The notes beneath the pieces are model-generated. The model saw nothing but the letters and a program-made list of their open reading frames with translations, had not been told where the DNA came from and did not search any database. DNA of 64,000 bases from Prevotellaceae bacterium (GTDB lineage: Bacteria; Bacteroidota; Bacteroidia; Bacteroidales; Paludibacteraceae), in assembly GCA_020636675.1 (NCBI GenBank), contig JACJXK010000003.1, positions 1 through 64,000 of the forward strand, read 5' to 3'. The stretch's first letter is position 1, and each line of letters starts with the position of its first letter. Position numbers and translations under genes: made by a program. Positions 45,001-52,351 of the stretch are shown here, in pieces.

Positions 45001-45317
45001 GGTTCGGCAAATTTCCTCAACAGACGTTGGACCTTTTCCAGCTGGTGCGTCTGCGGTGGTTGGCCATCGGACTTGGGTTTGAACGGCTGACGCTGAAGAA
45101 CGAACGGATGGTGTGCTATTTCATCCCTGCGGACGAATCGCCATATTATCAGTCGTCGGCATTTGGAAAGGTGCTTTCTTATCTGCAAAACCATGCTGTG
45201 CGCTGTAAGTTGAGGGAACAGACGGGAAAGAGATCCATCGTTTTTGCAGATGTCCGTTCTGTGCGCGATGCTTATGTAATATTGGATACAATCTGTAAAA
45301 TAGAGATGGAAAAATGA
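42006..45317 (+). CDS. mfd: Transcription-repair coupling factor Mfd
   Basis: Mfd removes stalled RNA polymerase from DNA lesions and recruits UvrA. The start is TTG at 42006 in the open frame, but an ATG at 42024 (MAVVGTHP) is at least as likely. Domains in order: UvrB-like module (about 20-340, with FFPSSYKRAIKYGQKD and YSVRGSILDIFSFSYEYPFRVDF), the RNAP-interacting domain (about 415-480; LGDYVVHIDHGVGRFGGL), translocase lobe 1 (GDVGFGKTEVALRAAFKA near 568; IIDEEQKFGVSVKEK near 667), lobe 2 (TSIVESGIDISNCNTIIV; QLRGRVGRS) and the C-terminal TRCF regulatory domain. At 1103 residues it is complete. Monocistronic, just before a ferredoxin gene. Confidence 0.96.
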   Translation: MDVNDLMAVVGTHPRLKTVTDWYIGQERNLFIKGLEGSFRALIFAFLYDSSPRNLFFIMNDMDDAAYFYHDLSQILGKEKVLFFPSSYKRAIKYGQKDAANEILRTEALSALGSSSGKYIVVSYPEAVSELVISSGNLRDKTLQLHVGETVDTQFVVNVLDEYGFSRVDFVYEPGQYSVRGSILDIFSFSYEYPFRVDFFGDEVESIRTFDIENQLSKDKRDVISIVSDVHDKEDVTVSLLDFVEKDTIFGFFDFGFTYDRIAATQEAADDKGLLLDPSSFLSGIAEFRRVEFGSRPFSKDMPTVVFHSSPQPLFHKNFDLVSDNFRKMEEDGYHIYVLSDSERQTERLRNIFDDRGDHVTFSPVLKTLHEGFADDDLKICCYTDHQIFDRYHKYSLRSDKAREGRVALTLKDLNSFKLGDYVVHIDHGVGRFGGLITTDVNGKRQEMIKLLYRDDDLLFVSIHALHKISRYKGKDGEPPRINKLGTGAWQTLKEKTKKKVKDIARDLILLYSKRRSEKGFAYSPDSFLQSELEASFIYEDTPDQMKATADVKHDMERSLPMDRLICGDVGFGKTEVALRAAFKAVTDNKQVAVLVPTTVLALQHFKTFSERLKSFPCRVDYLSRSRNSKDVRGLLKDLQTGEINILIGTHKIIGKEVKFKDLGLLIIDEEQKFGVSVKEKIRQMKVNVDTLTMTATPIPRTLQFSLMGARDLSVMHTPPPNRYPIQTELHTFNEDIIRDAIRFEIERNGQVFFINNRIQNLADIQNLINRLVPEARVAIGHGQMEGEVLEKVIVDFLDYEYDVLIATSIVESGIDISNCNTIIVNNAQNFGLSDLHQLRGRVGRSNRRAFCYLLSPPLSTLTQEARRRLQAIESFSDLGSGFSIAMQDLDIRGAGNMLGAEQSGFIADLGYEAYQKILNEAVSELKEDEFADLYEEEAESEEEERKYVSDCQMETDMELMFPSDYISNVSERMSLYRELDSVKDEAALQTFETRLEDRFGKFPQQTLDLFQLVRLRWLAIGLGFERLTLKNERMVCYFIPADESPYYQSSAFGKVLSYLQNHAVRCKLREQTGKRSIVFADVRSVRDAYVILDTICKIEMEK

Positions 45318-45432
45318 ACGTGAATAAAATATTGGAAGAGCTTTGGATAGGAATGTTGGAATGTGATAATTTAAAATCGTTCTAAATTAGAAAAAAAAAG
45401 AACAAACTGTTTTAAATACATAAGGAAAACCC

Positions 45433-45440
45433 TATTTTTG
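45433..45440 (+). promoter_or_regulatory. -7 box of ferredoxin gene
   Basis: TATTTTTG, about 40 bases before the ferredoxin ATG. A TGTTTT stretch (45409-45414) is near the -33 position. Confidence 0.6.
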
Positions 45441-45478
45441 CAGCGTATAATTAAATTAATAATTAAAATTTAAATAAC

Positions 45479-45646
45479 ATGGCTTACGTAATTGGTGAAG
45501 ATTGTGTTGCTTGTGGAACTTGTATGAGCGAATGTCCTGTCGGAGCTATCTCTGAGGGCGATATCTATAAGATTGATCCAGAAGCTTGTACTGAGTGTGG
45601 AACTTGTGCAGACGCTTGTCCTGCAGGAGCTATCTCAGCAGAATAA
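45479..45646 (+). CDS. Bacterial 2[4Fe-4S] ferredoxin
   Basis: This short gene encodes a 55-residue clostridial-type ferredoxin. The two cluster motifs are CVACGTCMSEC (Cys9, 12, 15, 19, then P20) and CTECGTCADAC (Cys37, 40, 43, 47, then P48), each followed by GAIS. The internal duplication is clear. Such ferredoxins are soluble electron carriers for the oxidoreductases of anaerobes, including the complex at 21.9-24.6 kb. It has its own promoter and terminator, so it is likely expressed strongly as a single gene. Confidence 0.97.
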   Translation: MAYVIGEDCVACGTCMSECPVGAISEGDIYKIDPEACTECGTCADACPAGAISAE

Positions 45647-45668
45647 TCAATCTCATTAAAATGATTAG

Positions 45669-45702
45669 AAGGGGTGTCCAATATGGGCATCCCTTTTTTG
45701 TT
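45669..45702 (+). terminator. Terminator of ferredoxin gene
   Basis: AAGGGGTGTCC and GGGCATCCCTT pair with two wobbles and are followed by a T-rich tail (45670-45702). It is 24 bases past the ferredoxin stop. Confidence 0.75.
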
Positions 45703-45811
45703 GTCTCGCAGACAATCAAGAAAAAGAGCCCATGATTCGTTTGTACGGTAAGATGCAAAATCACAAAAGCAAACAAAATCAGTATCTGTACAACATCCTT
45801 ACGGCGGTTGG

Positions 45812-46753
45812 CTATCTTGTGCCGACCGTATTTTTGGTTTTCGCCAGCCGACTTACGCTTCTATGCACAATCAATCGGTGGAACGGGCGGATTACGGAGA
45901 AGTAAACCTTACCCAGCCGGTTGTTGAAATGGACGATGGTGGTTACCCTCACATCGGTTCCCCCTTGCGGAAGGTCGGTGACAGAAACGGATACGGCAAA
46001 ATTCAGGTGCGAATCCGTATCGCTCATCACAATTTCGCGGTCGTCCCTATCGGAGACGTTGAAGATGGCCGCCTTTCCGCCCACCACGTAATGGTCAGAA
46101 AATTGTGCGGCAGGTGCGGTTTTCAGTCCGAAAGACCTTGCCACCACATCGCGGAGCTTCAAGAGCGCATTCACCCAGCGGGGCGTCCGGAAAACGGAGG
46201 AGAGAGCCTCGTCTACGGTCAGACTTCGTTCAGAACGGGCAGAATGGCAGTCGGCATAGTCCATGCGCCCGAAGTCCTTTTGCCGGCAAAGCAGCGACAT
46301 GGGTTTCTCCATCACCCACATCGTCACGCCACCCATCTCGTCCTTAGACACGGTCTGGTAACCCATCTTTTGGTAAAGGCGAGAGGTGAAGGGAGTCTCT
46401 TCGCTGGTAAAAAGCGAAAATTTGAGGCAAGTGGGGAAATAGGCCTCTATCTCGGCAAGCAGCGCACTTCCTATCCCTTGGCGTTGGAAGTCGGGATCCA
46501 CGACCAGTTTCCCGACATGGCACACCAACGCAGAGTCGAGGTAGGCACGTATGGAGCCGGCAATCTGCCCGTCAGAAACAAATTTGAGGACGATGCCGCA
46601 CCTGTTCTCTTCCTGAAGTTCGCGGAGAGATTGCCGGAGTGGTTGTATCCTATCGTTTCCGATGGCCTTCGCAATGACGGAGAACGCACGTTTCTGCACG
46701 TCCAGAATAAGTGGCAAATCTGCCACCGAGGCTTGTTGTATCGTAATTTCCAT
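45812..46753 (-). CDS. GNAT acetyltransferase fused to DUF2867
   Basis: This 313-residue fusion has a GNAT N-acetyltransferase in residues 1-150 (acetyl-CoA loop VDPDFQRQGIGSALLAEIE near 87-105, then LYQKMGYQTV) and a DUF2867-like domain in about 175-300 (TPRWVNALLKLRDVVARSFGL, then HFNNRLGKVYFSVIRPFHRL). GNATs transfer acyl groups to amines; DUF2867 has no known activity, though it is often linked to other enzymes. The linker of about 25 residues (CRQKDFGRMDYADCHSARSE) shows no sign of a frameshift. The sequence is relatively GC-rich. Minus-strand promoter box TAATTTTG lies at 46773-46780. A 297-codon frame on the other strand is a shadow. Confidence 0.85.
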   Translation of the reverse strand: MEITIQQASVADLPLILDVQKRAFSVIAKAIGNDRIQPLRQSLRELQEENRCGIVLKFVSDGQIAGSIRAYLDSALVCHVGKLVVDPDFQRQGIGSALLAEIEAYFPTCLKFSLFTSEETPFTSRLYQKMGYQTVSKDEMGGVTMWVMEKPMSLLCRQKDFGRMDYADCHSARSERSLTVDEALSSVFRTPRWVNALLKLRDVVARSFGLKTAPAAQFSDHYVVGGKAAIFNVSDRDDREIVMSDTDSHLNFAVSVSVTDLPQGGTDVRVTTIVHFNNRLGKVYFSVIRPFHRLIVHRSVSRLAKTKNTVGTR

Positions 46754-46772
46754 TGACTTCGTTTTTTCGTGA

Positions 46773-46780
46773 CAAAATTA
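46773..46780 (-). promoter_or_regulatory. -7 box of GNAT-DUF2867 gene
   Basis: CAAAATTA on the plus strand gives TAATTTTG on the minus strand, 20 bases before the ATG. Confidence 0.55.
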
Positions 46781-46789
46781 CATCATTTA

Positions 46790-47098
46790 TGGAAAGAACG
46801 GACGGGAGACATAGAAAAACTGAAACTTGATTTTTTACCTTTGCCACACGAAAGTGCGGCAAAGGTTGGTAATAGTAGACTACTTGCAAAAAGAGGAATT
46901 TTGATTCAGAACAATCAGACCTATATGAAGTAATCATATACCTTAAATCCGCAACCGTACAACAATTATTTCGTCGCCTTCCAAAGTGAAAGTTGGCGGA
47001 CAAATTCGGTCTGTTGAGGAGGAAAGTCAAGTCCCCCCCCCCTTACCCCACCATGCGACTAGAGGCAATGGGCAGATAAACTCCGCTAAATCGTGCCA
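46790..47098. other. Gene-free stretch with poly-C tract
   Basis: No gene is seen here. A run of ten C residues (47033-47042) followed by TTACCCCACC stands out in otherwise mixed sequence. It sits between the GNAT-DUF2867 promoter and the end of the IS1380 remnant and may mark the old edge of that element. Confidence 0.45.
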
Positions 47099-47531
47099 TC
47101 ATCCGCAACATGACCTAAACGGGTTGGTATAAGCGTGGTTGTCCGAGTATATATTTAGGACTGCTACCTTGCAGTCTTTGTCCATTTGGCAGGGACGGAA
47201 AGGAGCCTGAATGCGAACGCCTTGATATGGATTTCAGCCCGAAACATCTCATCCTCGTTGTGTAAGAGAGTCGTAAGCAAGAGGAACGCCGTGTTCTCGT
47301 CCATGAACGATTTCGGGAGTCTTCTTCATTCGAACCCGTTGTTCATGTCGTCGAATATCCTCTTCTTTCCGCCTCACTTGTTGTTATGGTCTACCTGATA
47401 GCACAGATTGTACATCGCCGCCTTAGAGTTGAGTCCATGACGTCCTCCGTCATACTGTCAATTTTTCCCACCATGGCGAAAATACCGCCAAAGGACGTCA
47501 TTTTATCAGATTTAATTGCTACTTTAGCCAT
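47099..47531 (-). pseudogene. Internally deleted IS1380-family transposase
   Basis: Translation of the minus strand from 47531 gives MAKVAIKSDKMTSFGGIFAM and MDSTL, matching the N-terminus typical of IS1380 transposases of Bacteroides. After one frame change the sequence continues as YNLCYQVDH, then IFDDMNNGFE, ENTAFLLLT, IHIKAFAFRLLSVPAKWTKT and VLNIYSDNHAYTNPF, which match the C-terminal part of the same family, in shifted frames and with several stops. Only about 430 bases remain of a gene normally near 1.3 kb, so the catalytic middle is deleted. It is a non-functional relic next to the second R-M system. I compare it with the family from memory; a search would confirm it. Confidence 0.8.
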
Positions 47532-47663
47532 GTCTTATTTGAAGCTTTTTCGTCTTTCTTTTTTTATTTTGTAACACTAAGATAAGTGAAAACTTCATAC
47601 GATAAATTTATTGCTAACTTATTGTTTATTAAAAACATATAAATAATATCAATCAATTTTATT

Positions 47664-49451
47664 GTGGATTTAAGGGATATGTTTAGATATATTGATAATA
47701 AAGACAGAACATTCTTATTGGGGACATATCGTGGAGAAAAATCCCATTTGGAATGGATATTGGGAGAGACCACCCAAAGATACGAGAAACTATATAATAT
47801 TCGTTTCAATCAAGATTTGTTTTCTCAACGAAGAGGTGGGGTTGTTGCGGATAGGTTGCCTGACTACATCCTTATTTACGACACTCAAAATCCACAAAAT
47901 GGATATCATCTTTTTCCCTGCGTTAATTCGTCAATAAAGGAACAAAGTGATATGGAGGAATTGTCTTATCCGAATCCAAACGGAAGTTATGTTGTGTTTT
48001 CTTTGGGAGAAGAACTTGTTTCTGAACCGATTGATATACAAAAACTTATTCAGCAACAGCATCTTTCAGATAACATTCCGTTTGCTCCTAAAATTATAAA
48101 AGGAGAAGATATTGCCAATGTTGTGGACAATTCTCTTACACCACCAGCACTTGCTATTTGTACGCAAAAGACCGTATTGCGCTTCATTGATCTTTTTGCA
48201 GGTATTGGAGGCATTAGATGTGGGCTTGAACAAGCGGTAAGAGATAAAGGAATGAACCCTGTATGTGTAATGACATCAGAAATAAAGCAACATGCAGTAA
48301 GAGTACTCCTTGAAAATCATCCTGCGGAGACAATTATGGGAGACATTACCAAAATAGAAACGAAAAATATTCCCGATTTCGATATTTTATGTGCAGGATT
48401 CCCGTGTCAAGCTTTTAGTTCCGCTGGAAAACGTCAAGGGTTTGCAGATACGCGCGGTACTTTATTTTTTGAAGTGGAACGTATTCTGAAAGATAAACGT
48501 CCAAAAGGATTTATTCTTGAGAATGTGGAAGGACTTGTTAATCATGATGATGGAAAGACATTACAAGTGATTATAGATAAACTAACAGCGTTAGGCTATA
48601 AATTTGATTTTCGTGTTCTGAATTCGAAATATTTTGGTGTTCCCCAAGAACGGAAGAGAATTTACATTGTAGGGAGTATCTTTGACAAACCCAATTTAGA
48701 TGCTTTCCCTAAGAAGGAAAGTAAATTGGGAGATATACTAGAATCCGGCTTGCCGACAGTAGATACACCATTTGTCAGAACTTTACTTAGCCACTTCTCT
48801 ATAGAGCAGCTTTATGGCAAATCTATTAAAGATAAAAGAGGAGGAGATTCTAATATTCATAGTTGGGATTTGGAAATAAAAGGTTCAGTGAGTCTTAATC
48901 AAAAAAAACTTCTTGATACTATTTTGACTGAACGCCGTAAAAAGAAGTGGGCTGAAGTAATAGGTATAGACTGGATGGATGGCATGCCATTAACGCTGGA
49001 ACAAATACATTCATTCTATGATGACCCTAATCTTGAAGAGATGCTTAAAGATTTGACACAAAAAGGATATTTGAAGTTTGAACATCCGAAAAAACTTATT
49101 CGAGGAAAAAATGCAAAAGGTGTTATCATTACTCACAGGGATTATGATACCTGCAAACCCAAAGGATATAATATCGTTGCCGGAAAGTTGAGTTTTGAAG
49201 TTAATAAAGTGATGTCACCAAATGAAATTGCACCGACACTTGTTGCTATGGATATGCAAAAGTTGTATGTGGGTGATAATGGAGGGCTTAGACGTTTGAC
49301 TCTACGTGAAGGTCTTCGACTTTGCGGCTATCCAGATGAGATGAAATTTAATGTCTGCGAAAAAGACGGTTTTGATTTATTAGGCAACACTGTTGTTGTT
49401 CCGGTAATAAAAGCTGTAGCTGATAGGTTACTTGACACTATAACAATTTAA
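47664..49451 (+). CDS. C5-cytosine methyltransferase with long N-terminal extension
   Basis: This 595-residue m5C methyltransferase belongs to the second R-M system. The start is GTG at 47664, with ATG at 47679 as an alternative. Residues 1-165 are an extension of unknown fold (contains FLLGTYRGEKSHLEW, DRLPDYILIYD). The methyltransferase begins near 172: motif I LRFIDLFAGIGGIRCGLE, motif IV GFPCQAFSSAGKRQGF with catalytic Cys248, motif VI ILENVEGL, motif VIII GVPQERKRIYIVGS, a target recognition region of about 370-520 (KKKWAEVIGIDWMDGMPLT), then APTLVAMDM, RRLTLREGLRLCGYPDEM and LLGNTVVVPVI. Very AT-rich, 12 bases before the endonuclease gene. Confidence 0.9.
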   Translation: MDLRDMFRYIDNKDRTFLLGTYRGEKSHLEWILGETTQRYEKLYNIRFNQDLFSQRRGGVVADRLPDYILIYDTQNPQNGYHLFPCVNSSIKEQSDMEELSYPNPNGSYVVFSLGEELVSEPIDIQKLIQQQHLSDNIPFAPKIIKGEDIANVVDNSLTPPALAICTQKTVLRFIDLFAGIGGIRCGLEQAVRDKGMNPVCVMTSEIKQHAVRVLLENHPAETIMGDITKIETKNIPDFDILCAGFPCQAFSSAGKRQGFADTRGTLFFEVERILKDKRPKGFILENVEGLVNHDDGKTLQVIIDKLTALGYKFDFRVLNSKYFGVPQERKRIYIVGSIFDKPNLDAFPKKESKLGDILESGLPTVDTPFVRTLLSHFSIEQLYGKSIKDKRGGDSNIHSWDLEIKGSVSLNQKKLLDTILTERRKKKWAEVIGIDWMDGMPLTLEQIHSFYDDPNLEEMLKDLTQKGYLKFEHPKKLIRGKNAKGVIITHRDYDTCKPKGYNIVAGKLSFEVNKVMSPNEIAPTLVAMDMQKLYVGDNGGLRRLTLREGLRLCGYPDEMKFNVCEKDGFDLLGNTVVVPVIKAVADRLLDTITI

Positions 49452-49463
49452 TGCATAAATTTT

Positions 49464-50213
49464 ATGAGATTAACAGCCGAGGAAATATATGACAGATTAG
49501 TCAATGACGATAAGATATTAACAAAAAAAGGACGCATCACCTTTACATTAGGAGATATAGATATTATTGTAAGGCAGCGTGATGTGGTCGGAAACATCAT
49601 GCAAGAATGGGTAGAAGGCTGGTTAAAGAAAAATAATATTGAATATGCGTTAAACGACAATACTCAAATGCCTCCGGATTTCTATCTTAACCCAGATAAC
49701 AAAAAAGAAAAGCTAATGGAGATAAAAGCTTTCAACTATAAAGCCGGACCAGGATTTGATATAGCTGATTTTCGCATGTACGAACAAGAAATTGCTCAAA
49801 AACCATGGATGCTCGATGTTACCTACTTAATATTCGGCTATGAAATGTCAGAAGATGGTGTTGTAACTATAAAGAAAGTATGGAAGAATAAAGTGTGGGA
49901 GATGTCAAGACCAATGAGATCCGGTACAAACAAAACAATCTGGCCTATAAATCTTCAAATCAAAAAGGGCACAGTTCATAAAATCAGACCGGCAAAATGG
50001 TATGGAAAATCCTCAAAGTTTTCAATATTTGAAAATAAGGAAGATTTCTTATCTGCGATGGAGGAAACAGTTTATAAAAACAAAGATACTCACGATGATG
50101 GTCCTGAATGGCTTTCATCTGTAATTGATAATTATGAAAAGCATTACGGTGTCAAACTCTCAATTCCAAGATGGAGTAATGTCATGGCTAAATATATTTG
50201 CCACTCAAAATGA
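49464..50213 (+). CDS. Type II restriction endonuclease, NgoBV/NlaIV-like
   Basis: This 249-residue protein resembles the NgoBV family of type II endonucleases, whose members NgoBV and NlaIV cut GGNNCC. The family-like opening is LTAEEIYDRLVNDDKILTKK and LGDIDIIVRQRDVVGNIMQE. The catalytic PD-(D/E)XK residues are D72 (MPPDFYLNP), E86 and K88 (LMEIKAFN). It follows its methyltransferase by 12 bases in the same low-GC island. The family call is from memory of the pattern and is moderate; the recognition sequence GGNNCC is inferred only from it. No control (C) protein gene is present. Confidence 0.72.
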   Translation: MRLTAEEIYDRLVNDDKILTKKGRITFTLGDIDIIVRQRDVVGNIMQEWVEGWLKKNNIEYALNDNTQMPPDFYLNPDNKKEKLMEIKAFNYKAGPGFDIADFRMYEQEIAQKPWMLDVTYLIFGYEMSEDGVVTIKKVWKNKVWEMSRPMRSGTNKTIWPINLQIKKGTVHKIRPAKWYGKSSKFSIFENKEDFLSAMEETVYKNKDTHDDGPEWLSSVIDNYEKHYGVKLSIPRWSNVMAKYICHSK

Positions 50214-50305
50214 AAACATAACAATTATCCTATCGTAACCATAAAAAGGGGCTTTAGATAAAGGATATGATATGAAGTTTTTTTTCGAGGCAAAGCAATA
50301 GAAAG

Positions 50306-50339
50306 AATCCCCTGCCGGGTATAATGGCGGGGAATTCCT
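50306..50339 (+). terminator. Hairpin downstream of second R-M system
   Basis: GAATCCCCTGCC pairs imperfectly with GGCGGGGAATTC across a GGGTATAAT loop. It lies between the convergent endonuclease and DJ-1 genes. Neither side has a long T tract, so termination is plausible but not certain. Confidence 0.45.
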
Positions 50340-50387
50340 ATTTTCAGGGGAGAAATATGCCGTCCGTCTTCCTTATCGGGACGATGG

Positions 50388-51083
50388 TCATTTCCTTTCC
50401 GATAAGAGGACTACCGAGACGGCTTTCCCTAAGCTGGCTGCCGACTGCGGATTCTGCCCGGTGATCAGGTTGCCGTCCACCACTACGTTGTCCGTCCAGT
50501 TAGGTGAGCTTAGGAAGGAAGCATGGCAATTGGTCAGGGCGGTCTCCAACGAGAACGGAACGATATCCGTCGACTTCACCTCCAACTCCTCCTGGTTGGT
50601 GAACGACACCAATCTTTTGTTCCGAATCAGATAATCATTGTTGCTCAACTGCACGTTCATCAGTGCACATGGGCCGTGACAGACCGCCGAAACAATGCCC
50701 CCACGCTCAAATATCTCGCTGGCAATCCTATGTATACTCTGATTGTTTGGGAAATCCCACAGAGGGCCGTGTCCGCCCACGAAGAGGACGGCCGAATAGT
50801 CCGAAGAATCAACTTCATCGATACAAGGGGTGTGGCGTAACCCCTCCATGAATGCGGTGTCGTTTAGGTAAGGCAGACTTACCGAGTCCGGTTGTGCGAG
50901 ACTGCCGTTGTCGATAGGCGGGTTGCCCCCCGATATGGACACGATTACGTGTTGCAATCCGGCTTTGGTAAACTCATGAAGCGGATGCGTGAGTTCACTG
51001 AACCAAAATCCCGTTTGGCCGCCCGCCGAGCCTTTCGTCCCGTTGCTTGTGACCACGCACAAAATAGGTTTGATTTTTTCCAT
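50388..51083 (-). CDS. DJ-1/PfpI-family protein (Hsp31-like)
   Basis: This 231-residue class I glutamine amidotransferase-like protein has its nucleophile in SAVCHGPCA (Cys135, followed by His136) and a Glu near residue 30 (TGFWFSELTHP), as in the Hsp31/DJ-1 group. LFVGGHGPLWDFPNN (about 100-114) is the other diagnostic stretch. Members act as glyoxalase III, deglycase or chaperone-like stress proteins; which applies here is unknown. It is monocistronic and convergent with the R-M genes. The codon use returns to that of the chromosome. Confidence 0.88.
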   Translation of the reverse strand: MEKIKPILCVVTSNGTKGSAGGQTGFWFSELTHPLHEFTKAGLQHVIVSISGGNPPIDNGSLAQPDSVSLPYLNDTAFMEGLRHTPCIDEVDSSDYSAVLFVGGHGPLWDFPNNQSIHRIASEIFERGGIVSAVCHGPCALMNVQLSNNDYLIRNKRLVSFTNQEELEVKSTDIVPFSLETALTNCHASFLSSPNWTDNVVVDGNLITGQNPQSAASLGKAVSVVLLSERK

Positions 51084-51596
51084 AGCATTGTCTATTTATC
51101 GTAAAAACTATTGTAATGTCTCTAAATAGAACACGGCATGGTGGATGATGTTTTTTTAAAAGAAAATCCGTTTTTCAAAAACCTCCGTTATTCTATACAC
51201 ATGCTTTCCGTAAATGCATAGTTTCTAATTTCATAACAGGTGTAGTAATGGTATAGATATAATCATCTAATTGCTTATTTTATAATTTATTGTATAAATA
51301 AAACAATCTCATGAAATAATAGGACTAAGAATTCTAATGTATGTGGAAAATGAGTTTCCTGATGCTATACGACCCGATTGGGACATATATTCAACAATTA
51401 ATGTTCCCTAAATATGCTATCCTTTTTAGAATAAGCAAATTGATAGCCGTAATTTGCAACTTCTAATTCCGCCAACGGAGTATTATTCCAAAAATAGTTT
51501 AAGAATGGCGGAATAAGAATTCTGTCATTTGAAAAATAGAGTATCTTTGCATACTTGAATCACCAAAATGGTGAGTTTTTTTGAGTAAAAAAGGAG
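51084..51596. other. AT-rich intergenic region before gldF
   Basis: About 510 bases with no gene. It contains a TATCTTTG box at 51542-51549, 54 bases before the first gldF start codon, as the likely promoter. No well-spaced TTTG box is visible. The remaining sequence is very AT-rich and without repeats recognised elsewhere in the window. Confidence 0.55.
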
Positions 51597-51602
51597 ATGA
51601 TT

Positions 51603-52331
51603 ATGTTGGTTTTATTAAAAAAAGAGTTTAGCAATTTTTTTGCTTCGCCGATGGGTTACATTGTAATAGGTGTATTTCTAATACTTACCGGTTTGTTTTT
51701 ATGGGTGTTTCCTGGCGAATATAATATACTTGATTCCGGATATGCCAATATGGACGGGCTGTTCATATTAGCACCTTGGCTTTATCTGTTTCTGGTGCCG
51801 GCGGTGACTATGCGTCTCTTTGCGGAAGAGAAACGTACGGGCACGATAGAACTTCTTTTCACCCGGCCTATCACAAAATTGAGCATTGTCATCTCCAAAT
51901 ATCTGGCAGGAGTACTGTTGGTGCTTTTCTCCTTATTCCCGACTTTAGTCTATTTCGTGTCTGTCTATGTAATGGGCGACCCTATCGGAGTGATGGACGT
52001 AGGTGGCACTTGGGGTTCATATATCGGTTTGTTCTTTTTGGCGGCGATATATGTCTCTATCGGACTGTTTGCCTCTTCCTTGACAGACAATCAGATCATA
52101 TCATTTATCATCTCCGCAGTGTTGTGTTTCTTCTTCTATTATGGTTTCGATTTGATGGCATCCATGGCTTTATCGGGTGTCAATGCGACGTTCTTGTCGT
52201 CGTTGGGCATCAATTCCCATTATGAGTCGATGAGCCGGGGCGTGATTGATAGTAGGGATGTGATTTATTACCTTGTGGTCATTACCCTTTTTGTCTTTGC
52301 GACGAAAGAGGTTCTGGAGAAGAAAAAATAA
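51603..52331 (+). CDS. gldF: GldF-type ABC transporter permease
   Basis: This 242-residue ABC-2 type permease matches GldF, the membrane subunit of the GldA-GldF-GldG transporter of Bacteroidota gliding and type IX secretion. Six hydrophobic segments are seen, with LLKKEFSNFFASPMGYIVIG at the start and MRLFAEEKRTGTIELLFTRP (about 80-99) as the conserved cytoplasmic stretch. The ATG at 51597 overlaps the AAGGAG Shine-Dalgarno sequence, so the ATG at 51603 with normal spacing is preferred. gldG does not follow; instead a phosphopantetheinyl transferase gene starts 20 bases on. Confidence 0.85.
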   Translation: MLVLLKKEFSNFFASPMGYIVIGVFLILTGLFLWVFPGEYNILDSGYANMDGLFILAPWLYLFLVPAVTMRLFAEEKRTGTIELLFTRPITKLSIVISKYLAGVLLVLFSLFPTLVYFVSVYVMGDPIGVMDVGGTWGSYIGLFFLAAIYVSIGLFASSLTDNQIISFIISAVLCFFFYYGFDLMASMALSGVNATFLSSLGINSHYESMSRGVIDSRDVIYYLVVITLFVFATKEVLEKKK

Positions 52332-52351
52332 CAGATCTATAGTAACGAACC

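Noticed and set aside
45863..46756. 297-codon open frame opposite GNAT-DUF2867
   Set aside because: The minus-strand gene has clear domain motifs and a promoter; the plus-strand frame has neither and is a mirror of its codon bias.
46754..47100. Possible C-terminal coding remnant reading LTFTLEGDEIIVVRLRI on the minus strand
   Set aside because: The short stretch looks protein-like but stops at once on both sides and has no family match that I can name; not enough for a pseudogene call.
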